From Zygaena filipendulae (Eukaryota; Arthropoda; Insecta; Lepidoptera; Zygaenidae): a DNA stretch of 64,000 nucleotides. The notes below the pieces were generated by a model. The model made no database searches. It was not told the DNA's origin and worked only from the letters and a program-made list of their open reading frames with translations. Position numbers and translations under genes: made by a program. Below, piece after piece: positions 10,801-22,600 of this stretch. Position 1 is the first letter of the stretch, and every line of letters begins with the position of its first letter. Location: NCBI GenBank assembly GCA_907165275.2, contig OU015666.1, positions 402,001-466,000 of the forward strand. The letters are read 5' to 3'.

Positions 10801-11626
10801 GGGTGTAATCGCTGGGAGCAGTTAGTATATGAGAATGTGAGTAAGTAATTATTTATCAAATAAACGAGTTTGTTGGTGGCCTTGGTGGTGGCCTATTCAA
10901 CAATATCTGCGTGGTCGACCTTCACTAGTGCAGCAAAACCGCAGCCAGCGTGGCCTTCGCAATGAAACGTTCTCGATTGCCGAGAGATTGATGCTACCAC
11001 TACATTCGAGGTATATAACTAGCTGTTCCCCGAGGTTTCGTCCGCGTTGATTTCGGAGATCCCACGGGAATTCCGGGATTAAAGCGCACGCGAAATTTCA
11101 TCGGTGATCGGTTGAGCCGTTGAGGCGTAAAGCGTAGGTAGGTAACTAACAAACACACATTCGCATCCTACTAATATTGTAAACGCGAAAGTTTGTAAGT
11201 ATGTATGGATGGATGGATGGATGGATGGACGGATGGAAGGATGGATGAATGAATGGATGGATGGATGTTTGTTACTCTTTCACGCAAAAACTACTGGATG
11301 GATTTAAATGAAACTTTACAATAATATAGCTTATATATCAGATTAACACAGGGTACTTTTTATCCCGGAATTCGCGCGAGAACTCCGAAATTAACGCGGG
11401 TGAAACCGCGGGGCACAACTAGTCTATAATAATATTAGTTAGGAACTACTATTACCTGAAATCGATTGGTTTCGTCAACGGTGCCGTACGGGATGCCGAA
11501 ATACTGGTAGAACTTGCCATCGTCGCTCACTCTACCCCGGACCCGGCCGTTGCCGGTCCACACCACCGGGGCGGGCTCCTGGACCAGGTTCGCAGCTATC
11601 AAGGATATGAGAGCGAGCCACTTCAT
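7801..11626 (-). CDS. Carboxylesterase gene A (three coding exons, 548 aa)
   Basis: Spliced CDS: complement(7801-7999, 8252-9528, 11456-11626). All introns are GT-AG, phase 0 after ...NRFQ and phase 2 inside the Gly after ...NFAKY. Alpha/beta-hydrolase esterases of this family cleave carboxylic esters (xenobiotics, odorants, juvenile-hormone-like esters). A signal peptide ([14 protein letters not shown]) and no C-terminal KDEL-type signal suggest secretion. The catalytic triad is Ser199 (GESAGS), Glu331 (NDNEGI) and His444 (ASHADE). The oxyanion-hole motif is HGGC at 117-120 instead of the usual HGGG/HGGA. Cys78 and Cys93 probably form the conserved N-terminal disulfide. Length matches the family (about 550 aa). 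A pyrimidine tract plus CAG just upstream (acceptor at 11647-11646) suggests a 5' UTR intron. Intron 1 (9529-11455) is packed with mobile elements. The substrate is unknown. Confidence 0.93.
9748..9918 (+). mobile_element. Helitron-like repeat in intron 1 of esterase gene A
   Basis: Near full-length: ATGCGAAAGTGAGTTTGTTT head, CTCAACCGAT core, CCTGCGGGAACTC and an ACAGCTAGTA terminus. It is antisense to the host gene. Confidence 0.75.
10330..10832 (+). mobile_element. Helitron-like repeat split by a hAT-like MITE
   Basis: ACTATTGGATGGATT precedes, and GATGGATGTTTGTTACTC and TGCGGGAACTCCGAAAT follow, the insertion at 10385-10623. A short A-rich 3' tail (about 10637-10690), probably from another retroelement, is also embedded. 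Confidence 0.5.
10385..10623. mobile_element. hAT-like MITE, 239 bp
   Basis: 13-bp inverted termini TAGGGTTGCCAGG / CCTGGCAACCCTA are flanked by GATGGATT on the left and GATGGATG on the right, a 7/8-matching 8-bp target-site duplication as expected for hAT transposases. It has no coding capacity. Confidence 0.6.
11018..11424. mobile_element. Two Helitron-like repeats joined head to head
   Basis: A minus-strand copy (11018-11165, ending CTAGCTGTTCCCCG on the plus strand) abuts a plus-strand copy (11166-11424, ending GCGGGGCACAACTAGT). The plus copy contains an expanded GGAT tetranucleotide run (about 11213-11268). It sits just downstream of exon 1 of gene A. Confidence 0.7.
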
Positions 11627-11645
11627 CGCATCGCTGAATCTATCA

Positions 11646-12383
11646 CTGATGAAAAAAGGACGCCTTTATGGTTTGTTGATTGCTTTTTTGTCTTTGGTCG
11701 CGGTTTTCAATTTAAAAACCTCACATTTGAGTTTTTTAATAATAATTTCAAATCTATAGCAAAGTAATTACTAGTTTTTAGGTATATAGAGTATAGCAAT
11801 TTGTTATAATATTTTAAATTTTGTTTTGTCAGTTACTTTATGTTCTTTTTTTATATTAAATACATCAGACAATATTGTGTAAGTATAAAATTTATTGAAT
11901 AAAACTTGTTTTGATTTCGACTGCGACACTCAACTCGGGTATTATTATTTATTAATTATTTTTATAAAAGAAACGACATGACGTCCTAGTTCCGACACGT
12001 CAATAAGGCAATTATTCCATTTCTGCCCTGAGACTCTAGATCCACATTAAAGTCGTCGTTTTCACCTGACCACATGAAACCGAACTTTAATTCCACGTAA
12101 TAAAGACGGATTTGCTATCGTGGTATTGTTAATAACACGAAAATTAACATTTTATCGTAGGTAGTTAGATATATTGAACTGTTTGCTACATGAATAATAA
12201 TTTATACCTAATATTTGTAACGAGCGTTTTACAAGTTAAAAAAGTATAATGTACGTAGTTAATTTTTAATTTAACATCGAGGTGTAAATTGAATTTTAAT
12301 TAGGCTCTCGTTTATTCAAGGACGCCTTGTTTCTGTTGTCTATTGTTTCAATTACCTAACGGCATGACTTTTTAGATGCCATA
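11646..12383. other. Upstream flank of esterase gene A, nothing further recognised
   Basis: AT-rich sequence where a 5' noncoding exon and promoter of gene A would be expected. No confident TATA/initiator pair could be picked. Confidence 0.4.
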
Positions 12384-12620
12384 CCGCCGCACTCAGAGTC
12401 GACTTTAATGATTACTTAGTTAAGTATAGATTTTTAAAACAAAACTGCCGCAATCAGAGACGTTCAGTAAATTAATGTTAATTGGCATTTAATGAGATGT
12501 AACTTAATTAGTTAAATGACCATTAACATTAATTTATTAAACTTGTCTGATTGCGGCAGTTTTGTTTTAAAAATCTATACTTAACTAAGTAATCATTAAA
12601 GTCGACTCTGAGTGCGGCCG
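12384..12620. mobile_element. Long-palindrome MITE, copy 1 (237 bp)
   Basis: Two arms of about 100 bp are near-perfect reverse complements. Arms begin GCCGCACTCAGAGTCGACTT and include ACAAAACTGCCGCAATCAGA; the centre is AT-rich (about 12460-12540). Transcribed, it would fold into a long hairpin. Three further copies occur in the window. Confidence 0.8.
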
Positions 12621-12865
12621 ATATTCTTTGGTAGATCACTGGGTTACGAAGTATACGTATTTTATGTTGACTAAGGATTTACGCTACTAACATATTTTAT
12701 GTTTCGTGTCAATGCATCCAGTAGTTTTTTTTAGTAATTCTGTTTCAACAAGACGAAAATTTCCAAAAAAGATACGGACCATTATCTAATAATAATATTA
12801 TTATTACCTATGTATCTCGCTATATCTACTAGCGATTCGCCCCGGCTTCTTATGCGTTTTACTCT

Positions 12866-13365
12866 TGTACTAGCTGTTCCCCGCAGTTTCACCCGCGGTA
12901 ATTTCGGAGTTCCCGTGGGAATTCTGGGATAAAAAGTACCCTATGTTCATCTCTGTACACCTGAAAACGGGCTTGCCGGACACCTTACTAATATTATAAT
13001 GCGAAAGTGAGTTTGTTTGTTTGTTACGCTTTTACGCCTTTACTGCTCAACCGATCGTCATGAAATTTCTATACCGGTATTCCCGCGGGAACTCCTAAAT
13101 TAACAGGGGTGAAACATCGGGAAGCGGATAGTAAATCATAAAGCATTCAGAAATAATTATCTACGTGTAGTTACGAATAATATAAAGAGATAAAGTTTGT
13201 GAGTTTGTGAATTGTGAGTTTGTGGACATTGTAGGGGGTAATCTCTGGATGTACTGATCCGGTTTTGAAAATTCTTTCACTTATAGGAAGCTACGGTAAT
13301 AGGGTATAACTTTTTATCCTAAAATCTCCCCGGGAACTCCGAAATTACCGCGTGTAGTGTGTAAT
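12866..13365. mobile_element. Cluster of three Helitron-like fragments
   Basis: Minus fragment 12866-12970 (CTAGCTGTTCCCCGCAG end), plus fragment 12982-13130 (TTACTAATATTATAATGCG head), and a more diverged plus fragment 13186-13365 with CCGGGAACTCCGAAATTAC near its end. Confidence 0.65.
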
Positions 13366-13399
13366 GTGTAGGTATAGCTACGTATATGCATTCCTTGGA

Positions 13400-13620
13400 A
13401 CGTAAGTACATATTAATGTGAACACTCGAATAAATGACATCATTTCGTTACTGAGACACCGGGCTACTCATTTCTACATCCCGACATGGCGACCCTGCCT
13501 CGCGCAGGTGTGCGTCCGCGCGCTGCGGGACGCTACATCAGCGGTATTCTACAATAACAGTGCGTGGCAACTACTGCATTCGGACTGCATAAGTGATACT
13601 AGACAAGTGTTTAAAGAAAA
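13400..13620 (+). mobile_element. Possible LTR-retrotransposon leader relic
   Basis: AATAAATGAC, a short U5-like stretch and CATGGCGACCCTGCC resemble the LTR end and primer-binding/gag-start region of insect Ty3/gypsy elements. No paired LTR, gag or pol was found. Weak assignment. Confidence 0.3.
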
Positions 13621-13802
13621 ATAAAATAACGGAGTTGGACTGTACGACAAAAAAAAAACAAAAATAAAATATGGGAAAAAACATACTCGAAACAAGAAGA
13701 AAAAGAAATAAAAATAAAATAGCTAGTGTAAAATATCGTGAATACTGAATAGTCTTATCCGTTGCTTATTTTAGAAAAACAAACAAACTGCCATAGACAG
13801 CG

Positions 13803-13948
13803 TATTTGCGTAGTTTCCGCGGGGATTCCGGGATATGAAGTACCCTGTAGATGATGATGATTGGTTGAGCCGTTCGGTGAACGGTTAAGGCGTGCACGTG
13901 TAACAAACAAACAAACTCACTTTCGCGTTAAAATAGTAAGGATATATT
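13803..13948 (-). mobile_element. Helitron-like repeat fragment
   Basis: On the plus strand it shows CCGCGGGGATTCCGGGATA, GGTTGAGCCGTTCGG, AACAAACAAACTCACTTTCG and a terminal TAGTAAGGAT, the reverse complement of the family head. Confidence 0.65.
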
Positions 13949-14166
13949 GTGTATAGGTAGACGACGTTTCTCAAAGGTATCAGCTATTATTTTCAACTCT
14001 GCGGTTGAGCTATAAAATCAAGTTGAGCGCAGAAATTTTCCATGAAGCGTGATGCAATGCAAAACACTACAACAAGGACGTACAGAACGCCGTTAGAATC
14101 CTCTATGTATAGTAGTAAACAAAATGGTCGTTAAAACAGAAGGACATAAAGACGTAGGTACCTACC

Positions 14167-14280
14167 TAACACTTTATTGTACACCACATTTTGTTTACAA
14201 ATTTTCTTAAAATAGTTATACAAAAGGCGGCCTTATCGCCCATAGCGATCTCTTCCAGGCAGCTAGCTGTAGGTATACAT
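14167..14280 (-). mobile_element. 3' end of a LINE (same family as 22606-22720)
   Basis: Shares ACTTTATTGTACACCACA, AAAGGCGGCCTTATCGC and GCGATCTCTTCCAGGCA with the copy at 22.6 kb. In sense orientation this is a LINE 3' UTR with AATAAAGTG near its end. Confidence 0.6.
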
Positions 14281-14637
14281 GGATAAGGATAGGTATACAA
14301 CAAAATATAATTTTTATTTTATGAACATGTTTATGACAGTGTATACTTTCGACCCTCTAAATATTTGCATCTAATTTTAACACATCATATCTGTTTAGTA
14401 CAATTTATTCCTAAGATTTTATTTTATTTTTCGTTTTTTTATTGTTGTGTATATGTATTGGTAGGTTGGTGGGTAGATATATCGTTTGTTTTCTGAAATT
14501 AAGTAATTGTATATACTTGTCGGCGAGAGGGTAGTTTTATTAAAAATAACTGTTGTTTCCCGCCGTCGAATGGCGGTGGTAGTAAGTTCGTTCCCCCGCT
14601 CCACTCCATTGCCCGACTCGTCTTTGTTAGAACTTGT

Positions 14638-14811
14638 TATAAAATGCGGGTATGCATAAGCGACGATTCATTGTTACTTTGTGTTCGGTTCAGTGCAGTT
14701 ATAGTGTCGCAACAGTGTAGTTTCAATCTAGAGTGGCTATAGTGATTACGTGTGCTGTGTCATCTAGTTGTTTCCAGAGGTTTGCTTAAGTCGGGAGCAC
14801 GGGCAGTGGAG
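14638..14811 (+). promoter_or_regulatory. Candidate Pol II promoter and ATG-free leader exon
   Basis: TATAAA (14638-14643) lies 32 nt before an arthropod-type initiator TCATT (A+1 at 14670). The following 142 nt (14670-14811) contain no ATG and end at a good splice donor, GGAG|GTGAGC. This fits a 5' noncoding exon of a plus-strand transcript, but no plus-strand gene is visible downstream, so the transcript (long-range mRNA or lncRNA) is unknown. Confidence 0.4.
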
Positions 14812-15282
14812 GTGAGCGTTCATGCATTGTAAAGGGGCCCCATTAAACCTACACCTGGGTCGCAAGTCCCAGGCACTGCTCTGTGTTCCCTGCGGATATC
14901 TGGTATGCTGTACAACTTCTATGTTGGTGCAATTAATTGTAATAGTTTCTAGTTGATTCTAGATGTGTCGCTCAGCTAATAGTCTCGGTCATACCTTTCC
15001 CTGCCTTCAGTTACATTGTGTTATGTTATCATCATCAGTTAGTCAGCTATCATTACAATAGCAGATAACTATCTGCTGTTATATGCTACTACTCTTCCTT
15101 TCTATTTCCGACATACTTATATAATGAAACTGGCAAATAATTTATATTATAAAGATCCTTAAAAATAAATAAGATAAAAATAATTGAAAGATTCAGTAAG
15201 TATTCGATAATTTCGTCTCAAATATTAAAAAAAAACATAAGTAATATATTATAATAATTAATGAAAAAAAAGTTATTTATAT
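14812..15282. other. No recognised feature
   Basis: If the promoter at 14.64 kb is real this is the start of its first intron. Otherwise AT-rich unannotated DNA. Confidence 0.4.
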
Positions 15283-15642
15283 TCTTTTTTTAACATATCA
15301 TAGGGGGCAAACGGGCAGGGCAAAACACCTGATGGTAAGTAAATACCTACCACCGCCCATAGATATCTGCAATACCATAAAGCAGCAGGTGAGTTGCCGA
15401 CCCGGAATGGGGATGGGAACTGGCTTTCAAGTGGGGCTGCCGGAACACACCGTTAGGTGCTTGGCGACAGATTTGCTACTTGAAGGTGGTAGCTAGCCAG
15501 CCGGGCACTAGAGAGCGCCCTACCACCATGCTATGGTTTCCTCACGATGTTTTCCTTCACCGACAGCTCAAGCTCATTGTTAGGGTTTGAACCTACGCCC
15601 CCGCGGCGTTTGATCCCAACCCTCCAACCACTGAGCTATTAC
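15283..15642 (-). mobile_element. tRNA-derived SINE, full-length copy 1
   Basis: In sense (minus) orientation the head carries an A box TAGCTCAGTGG and B box GGTTCAAACCC, followed by a body with GCTAGCTACCACCTTCAAG and AGCCCCACTTGAAAGCCAG, and an end reading TTTGCCCCCTATGA plus an A-rich tail. Both Pol III promoter boxes are intact. Copies at 43.7 and 57.9 kb share the whole length. Confidence 0.8.
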
Positions 15643-16310
15643 GTTTGTATTCATGTAAATGAGCACACAAAGTCGATGTTTACCTATTGTGCAAGATCCT
15701 TTTGCTTTCGCGCGGCACTTTTAAAAAATTGTTTTTCTTTTTAAAAACTTTCTTTATTGTTTTTACAAATCACTTTCACTAGATTTAACTTTTTACACAT
15801 TTTTGGAAACAAATATAAACACTTTATTTTTCTTCTTCTATACATGTACAACCACTTTGCCCCTCACAGAGGATCTGGTGAGCCAGTTAAGAAACGCGAT
15901 GAACCATATAGTGCGGGGTAATATTGCACCTTTTAGAAGGAAATTATGACAGTTGCAATGTTAACTTTAATACGAAACGGATGGGTTTCCTTTGTTGTAA
16001 CTGTTGCTATTGATCGCGTGCTCATCGGAGTAAGTAAGTAGAATTGTAGTTCCATGCACCTTACATCTATGTCTCTATGATTCCATTGCACTGAACGGTG
16101 GATATATAGATCTAAATTCAAAACTAACACGCGGTGCTCTCGTATCTAGTAACCCGAAAATTCTACCATTTATTGAGGTCTTCTATCTTTGGTTTTTTAT
16201 TACTAGGTACTATGTGTTAAAATCTGAATGTTTAGATGTTTTCAAATCCATCACTTATAACGGCTTAATATTTTATGTGTACGGCTATATGATTACATAA
16301 AAAAAACAAA
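15643..16310. other. No recognised feature
   Basis: AT-rich DNA without motif or coding signal that I could support. Confidence 0.4.
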
Positions 16311-16512
16311 TCCTTACTAATATTATAAACGCGAAAGTGTTTTTGTATGTTTTTTGTTTGTTATACGCTTTCACGCTTTAACGGCTCAAAATATCATGAA
16401 ATTTTGAATGCACGTAGTCAGGGGTACAGAGAAGGACATAGGGTACATTTTATCCCGGAATTCCCGCGGGAACTCGAAAATTACCGCGGGTGAAACAGCG
16501 GGGATCATTTAA
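16311..16512 (+). mobile_element. Helitron-like repeat, near full-length
   Basis: CCTTACTAATATTATAAACG head, GTACAGAGAAGGACATAGGG core, TTCCCGCGGGAACTCG and ACCGCGGGTGAAACAGCGGG hairpin region. The last few bases are altered (ATCATTTAA). Confidence 0.75.
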
Positions 16513-17418
16513 TATTGTGTAAAACTAATAACTATAATTAATTTGAAAAGTTATGCGATCATTGACAGACGCACGGTCAGATTTGGAGCACAAATGGAAT
16601 ATAATCGGGTAACACAAGATTTGTTTCATCCCGCTATAAGAAGCTCTATTTCAAAGATCTTAAAGGGTTTGTTTGATACTTGGAAATCTGTATCTGATAA
16701 TCATGACTTTAATGGCAGGTACTATAAATTCAATAGGTTAATTCTTTTATTACCTACGAAATTAATTTTATTGACGTCAAAAAGAGTCCTGATATTCGAC
16801 AACTTTGAATAAAATTACCTATTTGACTTTGACTTTAAACAATTTGGATTTGAATACGTAATTGAATAAATCTTTCTTTTGTTTTCTTCTAATAAAATTA
16901 TTGAATACCTACTTATTAATATTTACCTAAGCAACTTCGTCATAAAAATCAATGGTGGACATAAACAAACACTTACTGATGTTGTTTAAAACTTTAAGAG
17001 CAAACTAAACATTTGAAACACATCAAAAAGTAAAAACTCGATTCTGATCGCGAACGATCATATTATCGTGGCTGTAAACAATCGATTAATTTAATATTAA
17101 AATCAAGTTAACGGTTACGGCGAGTGGGTACCTATTGTACAATCGGCGCGTGATTCGATGTTGTTTCGCGGCAAAACTGAGGCAGAGACAACATAAACTA
17201 TGAGTTGGTGCAGTACCCGCGGCGCCTTTCACAACGTTGACTCAAGGATCTGCGCAAGAGTGACCCATGGTCGTGGTAGCTAAAGTACTACGACAAGTTG
17301 ATCAACATGCACTGCCCCCTTAGCCAAGTTGACGATGTACAATCGTTACTCGTTAACCGGCCGCACTATGACGTGCGGAACGAAGCCTACAGAAGACATA
17401 ATATTTGGGACAACAATG
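16513..17418. other. Intergenic DNA with a short ORF and a TTTGAC-repeat tail
   Basis: An 89-aa plus-strand frame (16543-16812) has no recognisable domain and ends in ACAACTTTGAATAAAATT followed by TTTGACTTTGACTTT (about 16823-16837), which looks like a retroelement 3' tail. The frame may be a LINE remnant. Nothing else recognised. Confidence 0.35.
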
Positions 17419-17735
17419 ATGGGGATGTGGACTACTTTTGAAAATCAAAATTTTAATTAGTCCGTCAGTTAGAAAATAAAAAAACAATAGACACGTATTT
17501 TTTGCTTTTTCAAATAAATTAAAATATACAGAGATGAAGCGCATTAAAGTTTAGGGTGAGGGGGTCGTGACGTCACTAACCACTAAACTGTCCGTCAAGT
17601 GACGTCACGCGAAATTTCAACTCAATGTATCGCCGTTATTTTTTAATTACGTAAAAAACTAAAAAATACGTGTCCAATATTTTTTATTAATCTACAAGAC
17701 GGACTAAAAAACAAAAATTAGTCAACATGCCCATT
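17419..17735 (+). mobile_element. CRE-carrying MITE, copy 1 (about 317 bp)
   Basis: Ends ATGGGGATGTGGACTACTTT and AGTCAACATGCCCAT are imperfect inverted repeats, followed inward by AGTCCGTC / GACGGACT. Two palindromic TGACGTCA octamers occur near the middle (about 17568 and 17602). No coding capacity. Confidence 0.7.
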
Positions 17736-17900
17736 ATGTTTGTTGATGTGGGAGGATGTAATGGCGTATTGGCTTCTCCCATGTCGGAACAGGCCAAAAC
17801 GCTGTATCAATTAGTTAGATTATATTTTAAGCATAGAAAATAAGTACCTACTTACATCTACTGTTTACTTACAGAGCGACATAGTAGTTTTAGCGACATA

Positions 17901-18137
17901 CCGCCGCACTCAGAGTCGACTTTAATGGTTACTTAGTTAAGTATAGGTTTTTAAAACAAAACTGCCGCAATCAGACAAGTTTAATAGATAAATGTTAATT
18001 GGCATTTAACTAACTAAGTTAAATCTCATTAATTTCCAATTAACATTAATTTACTGAACGTCTCTGATTGCGGTAGTTTTGTTTTAAAAATCTATACTTA
18101 ACTAAGTAATCATTAAAGTCGACTCTGAGTGCGGCCG
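17901..18137. mobile_element. Long-palindrome MITE, copy 2 (237 bp)
   Basis: Same ends and same length as the copy at 12384. Both begin CCGCCGCACTCAG and end TGAGTGCGGCCG and are flanked by ATA on both sides, so a TA-type target site is possible. Confidence 0.8.
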
Positions 18138-18183
18138 ATAGTCTTTTTAGTGACAAAGCTCTTTAAATAAAGATTAAAAAAAA

Positions 18184-18358
18184 CCGGCTTCACTCAGAGT
18201 CGTTTAATTTTAAGAAATGTAATGTTGATTGGCATTTAACTAAATTAGTCGAAAGCCAATTAACATTAATTTAATGAACGTCTCTGATTACGGCAATTAT
18301 GTTTTAAAAATCTTCACTTATAATTAAGTAATCATTAAAATGACTCTGAGTGCGGCTG
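18184..18358. mobile_element. Long-palindrome MITE, copy 3 (diverged, 175 bp)
   Basis: CTTCACTCAGAGTCG at one end and GACTCTGAGTGCGGC at the other with an AT-rich shared interior. Shorter than its neighbour 46 bp away. Confidence 0.7.
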
Positions 18359-18702
18359 TGGGGACAGAGTCGTTTTGACACGTGGTCACGCTAAACTGGA
18401 GTTTTACGTGACCACATGCCGTCAGAAAGAAGGAAAGAAGAAGAACGAAAGAAACTACATTATGATTGATTTCTCAGTTATCTATGTGTTAACGAATGTA
18501 GATTGTCAACTTGGCTAGGAGGGCGTGGTGATGTTTGATAGCTGAATATAATTGGAGGTCGACTGCTGACTCATGACGCTTTGAAGGCCAAGTGTTGCGT
18601 TACTGCGCACAGTCAGGGTCGCGGGTTCTACTCCCATCGAGGATTATGCAACTCCATTTGGATTAGAACAACTATATACGTACTTATTTGGTTTCACTTA
18701 AT
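18359..18702. other. Mixed repeat debris including a B-box-like sequence
   Basis: TGTCAACTTGGCTAGGAGGGC (18506-18526 region) recurs at about 49160 and 56850, marking another dispersed family. GCGGGTTCTACTCCCA (about 18627) resembles a Pol III B box without a matching A box. Confidence 0.35.
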
Positions 18703-18885
18703 TTGATGCGAATGTGAGTTTATTTGTTTGTTTGTTACGCTTTCACAGCTTAACTTCTCAATCGATCGTCATGAAATAATGCATCCACGTTGTGAAGGGC
18801 ATAGAGAAGGACATACTTAGTACTTTTTATGGCGGAATTTTGAAATTCATTCGGGTGAAATCGCGGGAAACAGTCAGTTTGACGG
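18703..18885 (+). mobile_element. Diverged Helitron-like repeat
   Basis: ATGCGAATGTGAGTTTATTT head, TACGCTTTCACAGC, CATAGAGAAGGACATAC and GTGAAATCGCGGGAAACAG. Confidence 0.6.
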
Positions 18886-19694
18886 AAACATGTACCTATC
18901 GTTATTTACAAATTAAACCTTGTATTTTCATACTTTTTTTTAAAACTTTGACTCATCAAACTTAAAATTACCAGTAAGTTATATTATTATTATATAATAT
19001 ATAGTTTGGTATTGCCGTTGGTCATGTGGTCAGTGGTAGCATGATATGACTGTTGAACTTGAAGGTCACTATAATATACCTACCTTCAGCAATTAATCAG
19101 GTTTAAAACTTCAGGTTTTTTATGCTGGTCAATCTGGACGTCATGAAATAAGTTTTTTTTACAATCATTTCATACAATCAAAGAAGTAATAGAGAAGGAG
19201 ATCCTTAAAAATAAGATGAATTTTGGATTCGTCAGTTAAAAATAGGTCGCTATTTTATTAAATTCATCTACTTATTTAAAAACAGAAAAGAATCTTTGGA
19301 TAGTACAATTGTGATAAATATTCAAAAGTAAATTAAAGTCTCGACTCAAGGAGGTGAAATTAATGAATAAATTAAATGCATTAGACAGACAGATAGCTGT
19401 TATAACCACGATATAACCACTAAATCTTGAAATCCCGTTCCGCTTAGTTTAGGGTATCGACTTAGTATATATACATATACATGCAAATATAGACATATCA
19501 AAAAAGATATTGCTGTGAACGGAATTTTGATCAAACATGGCATTGAGATAATAATCATTAGAATATAAAACTGCTTCACTCTTTCGAAACCGCAAGAACA
19601 GTCTTGCTTTAGTTTGCACTTTTTAAACTTTTTAACCGACTTCCAAAAAGGAGGAGGTTCTTTTCACTCTCAATTGAACTAAAAAACAGAGCTT
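18886..19694. other. 3' flank of esterase gene B with a repeat terminus
   Basis: AACCGACTTCCAAAAAGG AGGAGG (from about 19635) is the same terminal motif as the inverted-repeat element at 40731. It lies only about 35 nt past the gene B stop, probably inside its 3' UTR. Otherwise AT-rich. Confidence 0.4.
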
Positions 19695-22600
19695 TCAAGT
19701 TTTTCTTCTATACTTCGTGTACGTCTCGTTCAAAAAGGCCAACGCCTCATCGCCCCATAGCGGAGTTTCACTGAAATGCTTGTCTATGACAAACAGTTTG
19801 GGGTTTCTCTTATCTATGTCCCGCCACTTCGTCGGCAGCAATGGCGTCGTTTCCGGCGTAGGATCCCTGAAAAGGAAATGAAGATAAATGTCATTTAAAT
19901 CGTGATGGCGTCACCCAACCGCCCTTTGTAATATGATTTGTGTAAGATATAATATTTTGATTGGCTCTATTGTATTTTACCAGAACGATAATTCTATTTC
20001 CAGATGTCAGCCCACAATTTAGTGTGATGAAGTTGGCCTCTGTGTTCAGAGAGACGTAAAAAGGTTTCATCTTTTCCTCCAAGAGATATTCACGGGGGGC
20101 ACTAATCAGTTTTAAATTAGGAACATGAATATTGGTTCTACGCCGCGACCAAAGAAGAACAAAAATGCTGTATGCACAAAGATACGGTGCGTGGCGCTAG
20201 CTGGCTGAATTTATTTAAAAAAGGAAAATGAAAAACGCGTGAAACAGTTTGTAATGCTTCACTTCGTTTTGAATTTATAATAATGTTTTCTAGAACAAAA
20301 AGTTTTGTCTAAACCGTTCTGAATCCATTATCCTCACAAAATATTATGACGATTTTCTTAGCTTTTATAATTCTTTTTTTTGTATTAAATTTTTCATACA
20401 TAAGACCTAAAGATTCACTGAAAAATACCACTGAAAAGCTGCGTCGTGGGATTTAGTTCCGCGGCATTTGTTGAGTGTCAGCCATTTTGGTACTACACAT
20501 TCTTTGTTAGTTTAAGACACACGTTTGTATTTGTTTTTTTATATTTTTTGGTATCAAATAAACTTTTTTCTATTTTATTCTATTCTAAGATATTACATAA
20601 TTTGTTCCTTTGATAAACAATCGACTGTTCTGGACAGTCTAGTCTATCCTTTTTCTTATACAATTTCGGAAGTCGAGAACGCAAATCTCATTTTTAAGGT
20701 GACTTCACTTACCCGTACTTAGCGAAGTTTGTCCACATTGTTGTAAGTCTATCAACAAATTCCGTTTCGAAATACGCTTGCGGCAACAGAAAGTTTGTTT
20801 TGAACATATAAAACAACTCGTCGGCGTGTGTCGCTCCGGGCATCTTCCCGAGACCAAAGTACATTTTAGCGATGTTCATCCAACCGTCATAGCTCAGCTT
20901 GTACCCGTATAATGGCTGTTTGATCGATCGCAGCAGAAGATCTATGGTAGCTACAACAGGATAAGTTATCCCGGCGTCTCCTTCGTATCTTGCGAGCTTC
21001 ACAATCGTCTCTTTAGAAATCTTTTCCTGCCCCATATAAAGTTTCTTTAATTGGTCAGCTGTGTCACGTTTTACTTCTTCGTCCGGAAATACTAAATCTC
21101 TCGGTAATGCTTTACGAAAATCCATTTTAGATATCGTCGTATCATTCTCTTTGCCAACGAACATTAGGCCTTCAGCGTCGTTATAACCTACTATCATAGG
21201 TACGTTATAATATTCACCTTTTTCTATTAAATTATAAGGCGTATCGTTCAGGAATCTTTTAACGTTCGGTATATCTTTCTCCACACATGGGACGAAGACA
21301 TTTTCAGACAGTATCACATCGCCTTCCGATCTCGGTATCCGTGTACTTAGTAGTTTATCGGCTGGTGCGTTCATAAATATCTGGTAAATTGTATGCGGAT
21401 CTTTAGTGTCGTAGCCCATTTCCTTGGCCAGTTTACTAGCCGTTTCTAGAGGCTCAAATTGAAATGCCCACGGAGAAATCGCCGAGCCACTTTGCATGAC
21501 GGCTCTATGGAAAAGGCCTTTTGACATTGGCGATATTGTATGGTATAATGTAGATGCCGCCCCAGCGCTTTCGCCGAAAATGGTGACGTTGTCAGGATCA
21601 CCACCGAATTGTGCTATGTTCTGTTTGACCCACTCCAGAGCTGCCACTTGGTCTTTCAAGCCGGCGTTTCCGGGGGCTTCTTTGATTCCTAGACATAGGA
21701 ACCCTAAGATTTCCACTCTGTAGTTGAAGGTCACTAGTAGCACTCCATGTCTGATCAGATATTCTGGGCCGTAGAGGGTCGGCGAGCCAGAGCCGTCACG
21801 GAACCCTCCGCCGTGGATGAACACCATAACGGGGAGGGGTTCAGCGGCTCCCATGGGTGTGTATATGTTTAATGTGAGGCAGTCTTCGTCCCCAATGACC
21901 AGGTTGGAGCCGAACCTCTGACTGCAGCGGACGCCTTGTTCTGTAGCGTCGAGGATACCGTTCCATTTTGGATTTGGTGTTGGTGCCTGAAAGTTTAATA
22001 AGTATGTTAAATTAGTTTTTGCTGATGTTGTGACTATCATATTGAGATGTGCAATTAAAGATAGGAATGTGAGTTTGTTTGTTTGATATGATTTCACGCC
22101 TCAACGGCTCAACCGATCGTCACGAAATTTTGTATACACATTGTCAGGGGTACAGAAAAGGACATACAGGAATATTTTTTAAGCAATGCCCAAAAAAAGT
22201 TTTGTGGTTCAGTATCAGTAATAGAACACATTTCCATTATTTGTTCAAAACTTTTTTATATTTTTTTATCCGGCTTTAAATTAGCAGAATATGGACACTA
22301 TCTATTCGTAATAATATTGTTGCAGCGGGGGTGAACAACCTCGATCAGCTGTAGGTACATTGTAACCCACATAAATACCTAGCCGAACGAGCGCTTCGCG
22401 CGCAGCGGTGGCGGCGGCAAATAGAGAGAGTAGCCAATAAATCAATTGCAAAGTATATGTACATCTTTCGTTCACGATAACTTTAGAATAGAATAGAATA
22501 GAATAGAATAGAATAGAATAGAATAGAATAGAATAGAATAGAATAGAATAGAATAGAATAGAATAGAATAGAATAGAATAGAATAGAATAGAATAGAATA

